Positions 40,951-50,462 of a stretch of 64,000 bases of DNA are shown in pieces; within the stretch, counting starts at the first letter, position 1, and every line of letters begins with the position of its first letter. The notes beneath the pieces are model-generated. The model saw nothing but the letters and a program-made list of their open reading frames with translations. It was not told the DNA's origin and did not search any database. This DNA comes from Chitinophagaceae bacterium 26-R-25 (GTDB taxonomy: Bacteria; Bacteroidota; Bacteroidia; Chitinophagales; Chitinophagaceae). The translations under genes were made by a program, and so were the position numbers. The DNA is taken from assembly GCA_029906195.1 (NCBI GenBank), contig JARWSJ010000001.1, positions 1,674,001 to 1,738,000 on the forward strand, read 5' to 3'.

Positions 40951-41256
40951 AACGTGTCGCCCCTCTGGGGCTTGTAATAAATTAAAAAATATCGCTGCGA
41001 ACGCTGTCCTCCAAACAGAGCTTGTCTAATCCTCTTCTATTCATCATATCAAAGAGGTCTTCTCTCTCTAAACATCTTTCACCTTCGGAATTCAGCCCCA
41101 GCGGGGCTAAACGTTCGTAGCATCTGTTTGGCGTTCTACATCCCATTGCCAGCCCCATAGGGGCGATACGTAAATTAACATGTCGCTCCTACGGAGCTGG
41201 TATATTGATTGCAATGTCCTCGTTTTGCTACGAACATTGAGCTCCTAAGGGAGCTT
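40951..41256. repeat. Cluster of five REP-like palindromes
   Basis: In the 374-base gap 40931-41304 are GCCCC-TCT-GGGGC (40959-40971), GCCCC-AGC-GGGGC (41095-41107), GCCCC-ATA-GGGGC (41152-41164), GCTCC-TAC-GGAGC (41185-41197) and GCTCC-TAAG-GGAGC (41241-41254). The C to T change in one arm is compensated by G to A in the other. Flanks TGTCG and TTCGTAGC / GCTACGAA recur. They lie beside a REP-associated transposase pseudogene. Confidence 0.9.
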
Positions 41257-41304
41257 TTCCGCGTCGGCAAAATTCTTCGTTATTGTAAGACCTTTATTCA
41301 GCTT

Positions 41305-41767
41305 CTAATCATAAAATTCAAACAAATATTTCTCGTCATATTCAATTTCAAACTTCTCCAAAAATTCTAGATACTCTTTACGAAATGTTCGCTTTTGATG
41401 ATGCTCCTTTTGATTCAAAATATAATTAACCACCTGCGGCGTTTGTGATTTGGAATATGAAAACGCTCCAAATCCTTCCTGCCAACTGAAGCCTTCATTT
41501 ACAAAGCCTTGCTGCTTCAAATATCTTGTTGTATTTACCTTAATATCTCTTACCAATGTAGATCAATGATACATCGGGCTTAATACTAATCAACATGTGT
41601 ACATGATCTGGCATACAATACACTGCAAACAATTTTTGTTTCTTGTTTTTTATAATGCCCGTCATATACTTTTGTACATCTTCTCTAAAATCTCCCTTTA
41701 TAAAACATTTCCTTCCTTTTACTGCAAATACTATTTGAATATAGATCTGCGTATATGTGTTTGCCAT
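41305..41767 (-). pseudogene. REP-associated tyrosine transposase (IS200/Y1 type), frameshifted
   Basis: Two overlapping frames together make one Y1 transposase. The upstream frame (41767-41540) begins MANTYTQIYIQIVFAVKGRK and holds the HUH metal motif in YCMPDHVHMLI. The downstream frame (to 41305) continues VRDIKVNTTRYLKQQGF, WQEGFGAFSYS and has the catalytic tyrosine region VVNYILNQKEHH. After the shared SL residues one extra base near 41555 breaks the frame; removing it restores SLSTLVRDIK. The length is otherwise complete, about 150 residues. Such enzymes act on REP palindromes like those next door. Either the gene is dead, or the shift is programmed or a sequencing error. Confidence 0.85.
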
Positions 41768-41877
41768 GTCTGAACATTTACTCTGCTTTCTACTTCCCTC
41801 TCACTCCTAAGTAGGTGAACTGGATGTCGGCAAAGTATTTGGTTCATAGCCAAAGAACTAATTCCTGATAAATCTGG

Positions 41878-43536
41878 TCATTTTTTTTCTATTCTATACA
41901 AAGAGAAATAGCCAGATTTAGTAAAAGTAACAGCTTTCAAATCATTTGAATCAATATTTTTTTCGAAATCGCCTGCTGACTCTCTTTTTTCATTTAGCAA
42001 AAAATACACTGGCCCATCCGCATTATTTAAAAGTTTTTTGCTTAAGGTTTCGGTATATAAAAACCGCACATTCAGCGTATCAAATTGCATAAAGTACTTA
42101 CTCAAATCCCTGTCAATTTTATCATCAGTATATACTATTGCATCTGCAATCTTTGCAGGAAACGTTTTTTTTATCAACGCCCTGTGATCAAAATACATCA
42201 CATTATTATGATGGAAGATGTCTGTCAACGGCCTTATCGAAAGCAGGCAAAACAAACAAATCGCAAAAACCCAAAACGCCTTTTTATCAACGATCATTTT
42301 AGCCACAAAGCACCAGCCAAGCAAAAACACACCAATTATGCCATAAAAATATTTCATATCTCCCGCTTTAATTATCATCAGCAACAAAGCAGATAAAATA
42401 AAAAAGACGGGCAAGCCAATAAATTTAAATGGCTGCTGATAAAACTTCCTGAGTAAAAAACTTCCGGCTAATATTGAAAAAGGCAGCAGAAATAAAAAGT
42501 GTCGCGGATCATAACACAGCGGAACGTATCCATTGTACGACACTGTCATAAAATTTGCACATAGCAGCAGAATAAAAAAAGTGCTTAGCATGTGCGATTC
42601 TCTTTCCTGCAGTTGTAGTTTTTTTCTATAAACCAATGCTGTTATTCCAAAGATCAGGCATATCCCATCACCCGATTGCCAAAAGGCATTCCATAGTAGA
42701 TAGGTTACTCTTTTCATCGTTTCTTTTGCAGGCAGCAGATCATACCGGCAAATGTTGACGTAGTTGTTTTGCATCAACACGTCCATGCGATAAAACCAGC
42801 TGCCGGTGGCAATTTTAAAGTACAGCAGATAAGTGAATGCTAACGCAAACATCGTAACGATGGCCGTTAACCAAAATATCCGTTGTCTTGCATTTCGCAA
42901 GTCCTGAATTATCCACCACAGAAAAAGTGGCAATATTAAAACGATGCTTTCTTTTGTAATGACGGCTACAAAGTTTATGACGCCAAATAGCACGGGCAAC
43001 CACAGGGAAAAATCCTTGTCAAATTTGTACCGGCTATAAGAATAATAAGCCGCAATTACACATAAACATATTCCAGGATCAGGCAGGAGCCTGTAAGAAT
43101 AAAACAAAAGTGTGTAATTCGAAAAAAACAAAACCAGCACCAGCACGAAATATTTGAATGATTGCCTTTTTGATAAAAGCACCATTATCCAACCGGTAAC
43201 CAGCAATGATACAAAGCTATATGCCGTAGTTGAAAAGTCGTTTATTCCAAAGAACTTATAAAAAACACCAGTGATCAGGATACATGCCCATCGCAGGCCA
43301 TACTGACTATCGCTGGTGAAAGAGAATTTGTTGTGCGACAGTGATGCCGCATATTCTACATAATTAATATCATCATTATTATAAAAACCAAGGAACGAAA
43401 ATTGGTGGTGAGTGAACCACAAACAACAGGCCGCAAAAAAAATGATTGATCGCAACCTGCTACTATCTCTTTTCGCAATTTGGTGCACAAACGTGCTAAG
43501 TTTTGAAGTCATGTCAAATGATCTTACAAAGCGCAT
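41878..43536 (-). CDS. GT-C family membrane glycosyltransferase (ArnT/PMT-like)
   Basis: A 552-residue inner-membrane protein with about eleven membrane helices. The first external loop contains NNDDINYVEYAASL (about 53-66), the acidic DD/DE motif that binds the polyprenyl-linked donor in GT39/GT83-like enzymes. FYSYRLLPDPGICLCVIAAYYSY and FVAVITKESIVLILPLFLWW resemble the family's second and third helices. A soluble C-terminal domain of about 100 residues follows. It probably transfers a sugar from an undecaprenyl donor to a lipid or protein in the periplasm. ATGs at 43536 and 43512 are both possible. It is AT-richer than its neighbours. Confidence 0.78.
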   Translation of the reverse strand: MRFVRSFDMTSKLSTFVHQIAKRDSSRLRSIIFFAACCLWFTHHQFSFLGFYNNDDINYVEYAASLSHNKFSFTSDSQYGLRWACILITGVFYKFFGINDFSTTAYSFVSLLVTGWIMVLLSKRQSFKYFVLVLVLFFSNYTLLFYSYRLLPDPGICLCVIAAYYSYSRYKFDKDFSLWLPVLFGVINFVAVITKESIVLILPLFLWWIIQDLRNARQRIFWLTAIVTMFALAFTYLLYFKIATGSWFYRMDVLMQNNYVNICRYDLLPAKETMKRVTYLLWNAFWQSGDGICLIFGITALVYRKKLQLQERESHMLSTFFILLLCANFMTVSYNGYVPLCYDPRHFLFLLPFSILAGSFLLRKFYQQPFKFIGLPVFFILSALLLMIIKAGDMKYFYGIIGVFLLGWCFVAKMIVDKKAFWVFAICLFCLLSIRPLTDIFHHNNVMYFDHRALIKKTFPAKIADAIVYTDDKIDRDLSKYFMQFDTLNVRFLYTETLSKKLLNNADGPVYFLLNEKRESAGDFEKNIDSNDLKAVTFTKSGYFSLYRIEKK

Positions 43537-43611
43537 TTAAATTTCATCTTATTGTTTCTTTTGCATTGAAAAATCAGCAATGGATGATTAATCAAAAGAT
43601 CCACTCTTTTA

Positions 43612-44451
43612 TTATACGCCCTGTTCGTTTGGCATCGCCTGTGCCGCTTTTGCTTTCACCTCAAAATCCTTCATGTTTTTTATTTCACCCTGCACATCAT
43701 ATTCTCCCGCTGCCAGCATTTGTTTCAGGCGCCACAATATGTAGGCATCGCCTGTCGTCTGTTTTGCTTTTGTCAAAAACTGGTTGATGATCTTGCTGGC
43801 TTTTTGCCAATCGGAGGTGATGAATTTTTTCAGCTCTTCATCATAAAAATCATAATCCGCTTGTGACAATTTCTTTCCCCCTTCCAGCAAACGGACGCCT
43901 TTGTTTTCTGTACACAGCTTTGCCCATTCATCAGGATCAACTTCAAATTCACTGAGCGTAATAGGTCTTGCCAACTTTTTTGCCTTCAAAAATTCCTTTG
44001 GCGGAATGGTTGAAAGCCACGTTGGATAGAATATTTGTCCCTTCTCATTAATGAAAGGCAGGTTGTTCAAATAAAGAATAAACACGCGTCCCTGAAACTC
44101 CTGCATGTATTTCAACAGCCAGTAATAACCGGATACATCGTGTTTGTTTTGCGCAGCCCATATCCAGATAATTTCATTTTCGTTTCTGCGCATCGTGCCC
44201 ACCAATTCCGCGATGGTTTTGTAATCGTCCACTTCATCAGTATCGGCCTTGCCATCATAATCACCACCTGCCAGCACTTCGCGCCACCAGTTTTTGCGAG
44301 CTTCTTTCCCTTCTCCAACATAAATATTTTCCAATGGACCTACCGCGTAATCATCCTTTATCTGTATAACATCGCCCTGGAGATTTTCATCCAATTCAAT
44401 CGCCTGCTTAAGAACAGCAATGTCTGGTTCGTTGAATACAATATGAATCAT
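43612..44451 (-). CDS. DUF1835 / DUF3658 domain protein
   Basis: A 279-residue soluble protein. The N-terminal DUF1835 part begins MIHIVFNEPDIAVLKQAIEL and has DDYAVGPLENIYVGEGKEARKNWWREVL (about 33-60) and IIWIWAAQNKHDVSGYYWLL (about 93-112). The C-terminal part (about 160-270) fits DUF3658, with ARPITLSEFEVDPDEWAKL and GDAYILWRLKQMLAAGEYDVQG. The function is unknown. It starts 13 bases after parE on the same strand, so it is probably co-transcribed with topoisomerase IV subunit B. Confidence 0.85.
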   Translation of the reverse strand: MIHIVFNEPDIAVLKQAIELDENLQGDVIQIKDDYAVGPLENIYVGEGKEARKNWWREVLAGGDYDGKADTDEVDDYKTIAELVGTMRRNENEIIWIWAAQNKHDVSGYYWLLKYMQEFQGRVFILYLNNLPFINEKGQIFYPTWLSTIPPKEFLKAKKLARPITLSEFEVDPDEWAKLCTENKGVRLLEGGKKLSQADYDFYDEELKKFITSDWQKASKIINQFLTKAKQTTGDAYILWRLKQMLAAGEYDVQGEIKNMKDFEVKAKAAQAMPNEQGV

Positions 44452-44464
44452 TTTGATTTAATTA

Positions 44465-46369
44465 TTAATTGGCACTAACAGCTGTTTCCTCCACCAAATC
44501 CAATTCTACTCTAAGGTTATCAATAATGAACTCCTGGCGTTCTTGCGTGTTTTTTCCCATAAAATATTCAAGCAACTGCTGAATATGCGTTTCAGGCATA
44601 ATCATTACCGGTTGTTTACGCATGTCGTTGCCGATAAAGCGTTTGAACTCGTCCGGACTGATCTCTCCCAAACCTTTGAATCGCGTGATCTCAGGTTTGC
44701 TGCCAAGCTTTTTAACAGCCGCCTGTTTTTCTGTTTCGTCGTAACAGTATATAGTTTCCTGTTTATTACGAACGCGGAACAACGGTGTTTCCAAAATGTA
44801 AACGTGTCCGTTCTTTACAACATCAGGGAAAAACTGCAGGAAGAATGTCATCAGCAACAAACGAATGTGCATACCATCAACATCGGCATCAGTTGCGATC
44901 ACAATATTGTTATAACGAAGATCATCATAGCTTTCTTCAATGTTCAGTGCGTGTTGCAGCAGGTTGAACTCTTCGTTTTCGTATACCACTTTTTTGGTAA
45001 GACCAAAGCTGTTCAGAGGTTTACCACGCAAGCTAAACACCGCCTGTGTTTCCACATTGCGGGATTTGGTAATCGAACCGCTGGCACTATCACCCTCAGT
45101 AATGAAGATGGTGCTTTCTTTCTGTTTTTCTAAAATCGCCTCCTTATCTTTTCCGGTTGCCTCGTCGTTGTAGTGATAACGGCAATCTCTCAGTTTGCGG
45201 TTGTGCAGATTGGCTTTCTTCGCCCTTTCGTTTGCCAGTTTTTTAATACCGGCAAGCTCTTTTCTTTCGCGCTCACTTTGCTCGATTCTTTTCTTTAAAG
45301 CCTCGGCAGTGGTTGGGTTGCGGTGAAGGAAATTGTCCAACTCTTTTCCAAGAAACTCCGTCACGAAGTTCTTCATGGTTGGGCCGTTCTCATAAACGTT
45401 TAACGAACCAAGTTTTGTTTTGGTCTGCGATTCAAAAACCGGCTCCTGTACACGCACGGACACTGCTGCACAAATGCTGCTTCGGATATCAGCCGCATCG
45501 TAATCCTTTTTATAGAAATCGCGGATGGTTTTTACAAACGCCTCTCTGAATGCAGCGAGGTGCGTACCGCCTTGTGTAGTGTACTGACCATTTACGAAGG
45601 AATAATACTCTTCCCCGTATTGGTTTTCGTGAGTAACCGCCACTTCAATGTCTTCGCCTTTCAGGTGAATGATCGGATAGCGGATCTCGTCCTCATTGGT
45701 TTTACGTTGCAGCAAATCAAGAAGGCCATTTTTGGAGACGTATTTCTTGCCGTTGAAGTTGATAATCAATCCTGCATTCAAGTAGCAATAGTTCCAAAAT
45801 TGGTTATCGAGGTATTCGTGTACAAAATGGAAATTCTTGAACACGTTGTTATCTGCTATGAACGAAACCAGCGTTCCGTTTGCTTCAGTGGTTTTAGCTT
45901 CTTTATGTTCTTTGGTCAACACACCTTTTTCAAACTCGGCAGTTTTCTCTTTGCCGTCGCGAAATGCTGTTACTTTAAACCATGAGCTCAACGCATTCAC
46001 CGCTTTTGTACCCACACCGTTCAACCCCACACTTTTCTGGAAAGCCTTGCTGTCGTATTTAGCGCCGGTGTTTATTTTACTTACTACATCTACCACTTTG
46101 CCCAATGGAATACCGCGGCCATAGTCGCGAATGGTAACAGTTTTTTCGTCTATCGAAACCTCCACGTTTTTACCATAACCCATCGTATGCTCATCAATAC
46201 AGTTGTCCATCACCTCTTTCAGCAACACATAGATACCATCATCCGGACTACTTCCATCTCCTAATTTACCAATGTACATCCCCGGACGAAGGCGGATATG
46301 TTCGCGCCAGTCGAGGCTTCGTATCGAGTCTTCCGTATATTCAAAATTCTCTTTCTTTTCTTCTGCCAT
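44465..46369 (-). CDS. parE: DNA topoisomerase IV subunit B
   Basis: A 634-residue ATPase subunit of topoisomerase IV. GHKL motifs: [12 protein letters not shown] (about 51-62), [11 protein letters not shown] (about 85-95) and [16 protein letters not shown] (about 117-132). The transducer lysine lies in the QTKTKLGS segment (about 323-330). The TOPRIM domain shows [12 protein letters not shown] (about 423-434) and the metal motif [13 protein letters not shown]. The C-terminus [10 protein letters not shown] is complete. The ATG at 46369 is preferred to a TTG ten codons upstream. It forms a heterotetramer with the parC product. DUF1835 follows by 13 bases; parC is separated from it by a REP/transposase segment and two genes. 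Confidence 0.95.
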   Translation of the reverse strand: MAEEKKENFEYTEDSIRSLDWREHIRLRPGMYIGKLGDGSSPDDGIYVLLKEVMDNCIDEHTMGYGKNVEVSIDEKTVTIRDYGRGIPLGKVVDVVSKINTGAKYDSKAFQKSVGLNGVGTKAVNALSSWFKVTAFRDGKEKTAEFEKGVLTKEHKEAKTTEANGTLVSFIADNNVFKNFHFVHEYLDNQFWNYCYLNAGLIINFNGKKYVSKNGLLDLLQRKTNEDEIRYPIIHLKGEDIEVAVTHENQYGEEYYSFVNGQYTTQGGTHLAAFREAFVKTIRDFYKKDYDAADIRSSICAAVSVRVQEPVFESQTKTKLGSLNVYENGPTMKNFVTEFLGKELDNFLHRNPTTAEALKKRIEQSERERKELAGIKKLANERAKKANLHNRKLRDCRYHYNDEATGKDKEAILEKQKESTIFITEGDSASGSITKSRNVETQAVFSLRGKPLNSFGLTKKVVYENEEFNLLQHALNIEESYDDLRYNNIVIATDADVDGMHIRLLLMTFFLQFFPDVVKNGHVYILETPLFRVRNKQETIYCYDETEKQAAVKKLGSKPEITRFKGLGEISPDEFKRFIGNDMRKQPVMIMPETHIQQLLEYFMGKNTQERQEFIIDNLRVELDLVEETAVSAN

Positions 46370-46519
46370 AGTTTGTGTGTTGAGTGGTACTTTTTCCAAA
46401 CGGTGCGAATTTAACGGATTGATTATAAAAGCAAAAACCCTTTCCCAAAATTTTTAGTTTTCATGGAGATTTTTTTATTGTAGAAGTGGGGATATTTATT
46501 TTATAAGAGATTGAAAATC

Positions 46520-46661
46520 TAGTTGTTAGTTGTTGGTTATTAGTTGTTAGACGTTGTGTGCAACTTTCTTTTTAAAAATTATAAACTCCAAGGGCTGAAT
46601 CTCGTAAAGAAGAAAACCCTCACAGAAAGCCTAACAACTAACAACCAACAACTAACAACTC
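46520..46661. repeat. Inverted repeat, family F, one mismatch in 30
   Basis: Arms 46521-46550 (AGTTGTTAGTTGTTGGTTAT and onwards) and 46631-46660 pair with a single mismatch around an 80-base loop. The right arm reaches the stop codon of priA at 46662. Confidence 0.95.
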
Positions 46662-49157
46662 TTAATACGGATCTACGTCTGGCGTTATCACTACACTTTT
46701 AAACCGTGCATCGTTATGCAAAATGACTGTTTGCGCCTGGATCATGTGCTTGCAGGCATTGATGAGTTGGGTGTCCTTTGGCAGCTTCAGCATCATTTCC
46801 ATTATATATAAATTCCTGATTTTGTTGATGATAGGTTGCGCTGGACCAATTATATACTGACCATAAAGCGACTGCATACCCTGGGCAAACGTGCGTGCCG
46901 CATGCGCCACCACGTCTGGCTTTTTATGTTTGAAAGTCACCTGGAGCAAACGAGTAAAGGGTGGATATTGAAATTGCTTGCGGCTGTCAATCTCCGACTT
47001 GTAAAAACTCTTGAAATCATGTTGCTGCACGAAAAACAGCACCGGTTGGTTTACGTTACGCACCTGTACCAGTACTTTGCCCTGTTCATTTTTGCGCCCG
47101 GCGCGGCCACTCACCTGTTCCATCAGCTGGAAGCCGCGCTCGCTCACACGAAAATCGGCAAATCCTAGAATTGCATCACCGTCCAGTATCCCCACGAGCT
47201 GAACATGCTCAAAGTCGAGGCCTTTTACCACCATCTGCGTTCCCACGAGAATGTCTATACGCTGTTGCTCGAAAAGCTGGATCAATGCGTCGTGGCCATG
47301 TTTTCCTCTTACGGCGTCCATATCCATCCGGGAAACCCTGGCATCGGGAAAAAATTCCTGCAGCTCTTCTTCCACCCTTTCTGTTCCAAAATTCTGCTGC
47401 GCGAAATGGTGATTTCCGCAAGCTTCGCAGGTGTGAACGGGAGGATAATTGGTGCCGCAGTAATGGCAAACAAGCTTGTTGCTGAGCTTGTGAAACGTCA
47501 GCGACACGTCGCAATTGTGACAATGTGGTATCCATCCACAGGTTTGACAAACCTGGTAAGGTGAATAACCGCGGCGGTTCTGGAACAAAATGACCTGTTT
47601 CTTCTTTTGAAGACTCTCTGTAATCGCTTCCTGCAACGGAACAGACAGGATCACTTTTCCCTTTTCCTTTGTAAACAGTTTTTTCGTGTCTACGATTTCT
47701 ATTTTCGGCATGTCAACATCACCAAAACGAGACAGTAATTCAACCAGCGCATATTTACCAATTGAAGCATTGTAGTAGCTTTCCAGCGATGGCGTGGCGC
47801 TTCCCAAAACCACATTTGCGCCGAATAATGAGGCGAAATAGATCGCGGCATCGCGTGCGTGATAGCGTGGGGCGGGATCCTGTTGCTTGTACGATGAATC
47901 GTGTTCTTCGTCGCAAATGACCAGGCCAAGATCTCGGAAAGGCAGGAACAGCGCCGATCTTGCTCCCAATATTATTTTCGCTTCACCGGTCTTTACCTTG
48001 TTCCAAATCTCGATGCGTTCGTTTGAATTGAACTTCGAGTGATAAATAGCAATGTGGCCACCGAAATATTTCTGCAGACGGCGAATAACCTGGGCCGTGA
48101 GGGCAATTTCCGGCAGCATGTAAAGCACCTGTTTTCCTTTTGCCAGCAGCTCTTCGATCAGCTTCACATAGATCTGCGTTTTACCGCTGGACGTTACGCC
48201 ATGCAGTAAAGCAACTTGTTTTTGCTGTTGAGATGCTTTCACTTCGTCCAATGCTTTTTGTTGCGCTTCGGAAAGTGTAAAATCTATATTTATGCTCTTC
48301 GGCAGATTTTTTATCCTGTCAACCGAGCGTTTTTCGATGATTAAAATGCCTTTGTCGGCAAGACCTTTCAACTGCGCTGCGGTAGCATTTGATTTTTTTA
48401 GAAGGTCCGTTTGTTTTACTTCACCGGTCGTTTTCATGAAATGGAGAAACGCCAGCAGCAGCTCCATCTGCTTTTCTGCCTTCTGTAGTTTTTTATCGTT
48501 GGAAAGCAGATTGGACAAGGCTTCCTCTGTGGCAAACTCGGGATGAAGAGTAACGAAGTTTTCTTTTTTCTCTGTGTATTTGTTCTTCAAATCCTCCCAA
48601 ACAAAACAAACGCCTTTCTCGATTAATTTTTTGATAACGGGATAAACATGTGAGACCTCCAATATCTGCTGCACTTCTACCAATCGAAGTTCTTTTTTCA
48701 ACAACAAAGCCTCCGCTACCAGAAACTCTTCATCGTCCAAATGCGCGAAATCATCTCCGGCCTCATCGTTGTACATTAAAACCGTTTCGCTGCTCAGCTT
48801 GAAATGCGTGGGCAATGCAGCCTGCATTACTTCGCCTTCGCTGCACATGTAGTAATCGGAGAGCCACTCCCAAAGTTTCAACTGATTCGCAAAAACAATG
48901 GGCTCATCATCGAGCACATTTAAAATGGGTTGAGGGTTGAACGCCTTTGGCTTTTCGGTGTGGACGAGTTTTACAACACCGGCGTATTTCTTATTCTTCA
49001 AAACCACTTCTACACGGCATCCTGCCTGCACCTTTTCCAGCAAATTTGCCGGCACGGCCCATGTGTAATTTTTTGGCAAAGCCAATGGTAACAATACCTC
49101 CGCAAAATGGGTTGCTTTTTCTGTAAATAAATCTTCTTTATAAGTAGCTCCGCTCAA
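46662..49157 (-). CDS. priA: Primosomal protein N', replication restart helicase PriA
   Basis: An 831-residue superfamily-2 DNA helicase that reloads the replisome at stalled forks. The N-terminal 3'-binding domain has FAEVLLPLALPKNYTWAVP. Helicase motifs: LLHGVTSSGKTQIYVKLIEE (Walker A, about 317-336), VICDEEHDSSYKQQDPAPRYHARD (about 415), GSATPSLES, then eight zinc-binding cysteines in CQTCGWIPHCHNCDVSLTFH and CHYCGTNYPPVHTCEACG. QVSGRAGRKNEQGKVLVQ follows. No in-frame ATG is available near the start; TTG at 49157, or an ATT six bases further upstream, must serve. Length is close to other Bacteroidota PriA proteins. Confidence 0.94.
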   Translation of the reverse strand: MSGATYKEDLFTEKATHFAEVLLPLALPKNYTWAVPANLLEKVQAGCRVEVVLKNKKYAGVVKLVHTEKPKAFNPQPILNVLDDEPIVFANQLKLWEWLSDYYMCSEGEVMQAALPTHFKLSSETVLMYNDEAGDDFAHLDDEEFLVAEALLLKKELRLVEVQQILEVSHVYPVIKKLIEKGVCFVWEDLKNKYTEKKENFVTLHPEFATEEALSNLLSNDKKLQKAEKQMELLLAFLHFMKTTGEVKQTDLLKKSNATAAQLKGLADKGILIIEKRSVDRIKNLPKSINIDFTLSEAQQKALDEVKASQQQKQVALLHGVTSSGKTQIYVKLIEELLAKGKQVLYMLPEIALTAQVIRRLQKYFGGHIAIYHSKFNSNERIEIWNKVKTGEAKIILGARSALFLPFRDLGLVICDEEHDSSYKQQDPAPRYHARDAAIYFASLFGANVVLGSATPSLESYYNASIGKYALVELLSRFGDVDMPKIEIVDTKKLFTKEKGKVILSVPLQEAITESLQKKKQVILFQNRRGYSPYQVCQTCGWIPHCHNCDVSLTFHKLSNKLVCHYCGTNYPPVHTCEACGNHHFAQQNFGTERVEEELQEFFPDARVSRMDMDAVRGKHGHDALIQLFEQQRIDILVGTQMVVKGLDFEHVQLVGILDGDAILGFADFRVSERGFQLMEQVSGRAGRKNEQGKVLVQVRNVNQPVLFFVQQHDFKSFYKSEIDSRKQFQYPPFTRLLQVTFKHKKPDVVAHAARTFAQGMQSLYGQYIIGPAQPIINKIRNLYIMEMMLKLPKDTQLINACKHMIQAQTVILHNDARFKSVVITPDVDPY

Positions 49158-49212
49158 TACAATATTGTTGAAGGTGTAAAGTTTAAGGCGTAAGGTATGA
49201 GATTTTTGTTAG

Positions 49213-49262
49213 AGAGGGCACACAGATGACACAGATTTGACTGATTTACACTGATTAAAAAG
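49213..49262. repeat. Single arm of family K
   Basis: GGCACACAGATGACACAG followed by TTTACACTGATTA, without an opposite arm nearby. It is the same word as at 3679, 4341 and 25844. Confidence 0.7.
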
Positions 49263-49300
49263 CTGGATTCTAATTGCATTACTCTAGGCAATATAATAAC

Positions 49301-49326
49301 AAAAGTGGACCGGATGATCCACTTTT
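49301..49326 (-). terminator. Probable terminator of the 49382-50218 barrel gene
   Basis: AAAAGTGGA (49301-49309) and TCCACTTTT (49318-49326) form a perfect 9-base stem. On the minus strand it ends in TTTTGTTATT, a weak T tract. A family F arm (49356-49383) lies between it and the stop codon. Confidence 0.65.
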
Positions 49327-49381
49327 ATCAGAGTCGACAATTATCAGCGTATTCTAACAACTAATAACTAACAACAAACAA

Positions 49382-50218
49382 CTATTTCTTCAACGGCACG
49401 CTCACACCAAGGTTTACGATCATTTCGTAACAACCGAAAGATTGTCTCGCGGTACCGTCTGCAACTCTCAGGCCCCAGTAATTGGCGTACACGAGTTTGT
49501 TGCAATATTCGAGGAAAACGTATTTGGCGAAAGTCATTCTTAAAGCAGCCTCAACGCCAACATCCATACCACCTACCTGGAAGTGAGGATCATTTGCCTT
49601 GCCGAAAATAGTGTTCTCAACGTGAGGAATTACCATGCCCACACCGCCTTTCAGCAATAATGACGCATCGAACCAATTAGTTTTGAAGCTTGTCAAATGT
49701 TTGCGGTGAACAAGGTTGAACAACAGGAAGTTGGCACCGTTATTCAAAAAGTACGTCAAAGGTTGGTCAGCAGTGCCGTACGGTTTGTTATTGTCGTAGA
49801 AAGCATCCACCTGTTTGCCATCCATTGTCCCTCTCACATGCAGCATTTGTTCGGACGCCACAATATATTTCGTGTGATCGAAGTTGATTTCTACACCCCA
49901 GTTATCTTTAAAGAAATACCCTATGCGGTAATTGTATTGAGGAATACTAATGGCTTTATCTGCAAGGCCTTCATCCCAGCCCGGATGGTCAGCCGCATAG
50001 ACGTTTATGAATTTGTAATCATTTCCCAGAGATGGCTGGTGAATGTGAATGTTACTTGGAGTGTACCACTCTTTGTTGTAACCCCATGAAATGTAAAACT
50101 CTCCTTTTTTACCTACTTGTTCTGCTGTTGTTCTTTTCTTATTCTGTGCAAAAGCTGAACCTAAAACGAGCGTTAATCCACTCAATAGCATCAAATGCTT
50201 TAATCCTTTATTTTTCAT
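49382..50218 (-). CDS. Outer-membrane beta-barrel protein
   Basis: A 278-residue exported protein. I start at the ATG at 50218, giving signal peptide MKNKGLKHLMLLSGLTLVLGSAFAQ; an upstream ATG at 50392 would precede the promoter. The mature part shows strand-rich blocks: GEFYISWGYNKEWYTPSNIHI, YNYRIGYFFKDNWGVEINFDHTKYIV, FDASLLLKGGVGMVIPHVENT and a closing strand YEMIVNLGVSVPLKK. The alternation and charged terminal residues fit a medium-size barrel. I do not recognise a named family. A TATATTTG box (50245-50252, minus strand) sits 27 bases upstream. Confidence 0.8.
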   Translation of the reverse strand: MKNKGLKHLMLLSGLTLVLGSAFAQNKKRTTAEQVGKKGEFYISWGYNKEWYTPSNIHIHQPSLGNDYKFINVYAADHPGWDEGLADKAISIPQYNYRIGYFFKDNWGVEINFDHTKYIVASEQMLHVRGTMDGKQVDAFYDNNKPYGTADQPLTYFLNNGANFLLFNLVHRKHLTSFKTNWFDASLLLKGGVGMVIPHVENTIFGKANDPHFQVGGMDVGVEAALRMTFAKYVFLEYCNKLVYANYWGLRVADGTARQSFGCYEMIVNLGVSVPLKK

Positions 50219-50244
50219 TTCCACGATTTTAAAAAACGAGTCCG

Positions 50245-50252
50245 CAAATATA
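50245..50252 (-). promoter_or_regulatory. -7 box of the barrel gene promoter
   Basis: TATATTTG on the minus strand, a match to TAnnTTTG, followed by CGG and 27 bases to the ATG at 50218. Confidence 0.55.
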
Positions 50253-50351
50253 GAGGGTTGCGGGCTGTTGCATGACTGACACAAATCAGTCGCCTTTACA
50301 TCCACATTTTGTAAAGGAGGCCAAAGGTAGGGAAAAACGGGATTGGCAAAA

Positions 50352-50462
50352 TTCAAAAGTAAAAAATCAAAAGTCAAAAATGGAGCCCGCAAACAGGAGA
50401 CAAAGATCTCATTGCTAGGTCTATTTCTGACTTTTGACTTTTGACTTTTTACTTTTTACTTA
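50352..50462. repeat. Inverted repeat, family G
   Basis: Left arm 50352-50382 (AAAAGTAAAAAATCAAAAGT) faces right arm 50428-50462 (GACTTTTGACTTTTGACTTT). The right arm includes the stop codon of the agmatine deiminase gene (50460). Confidence 0.9.

Noticed and set aside
41878-46369. Polysaccharide or phage island between parC and parE
   Set aside because: Only one glycosyltransferase is present; there is no integrase, phage structural gene or other sugar gene.
50219-50392. Upstream ATG extension of the barrel gene at 49382
   Set aside because: It would place the -7 box TATATTTG inside the coding region and bury the signal peptide.
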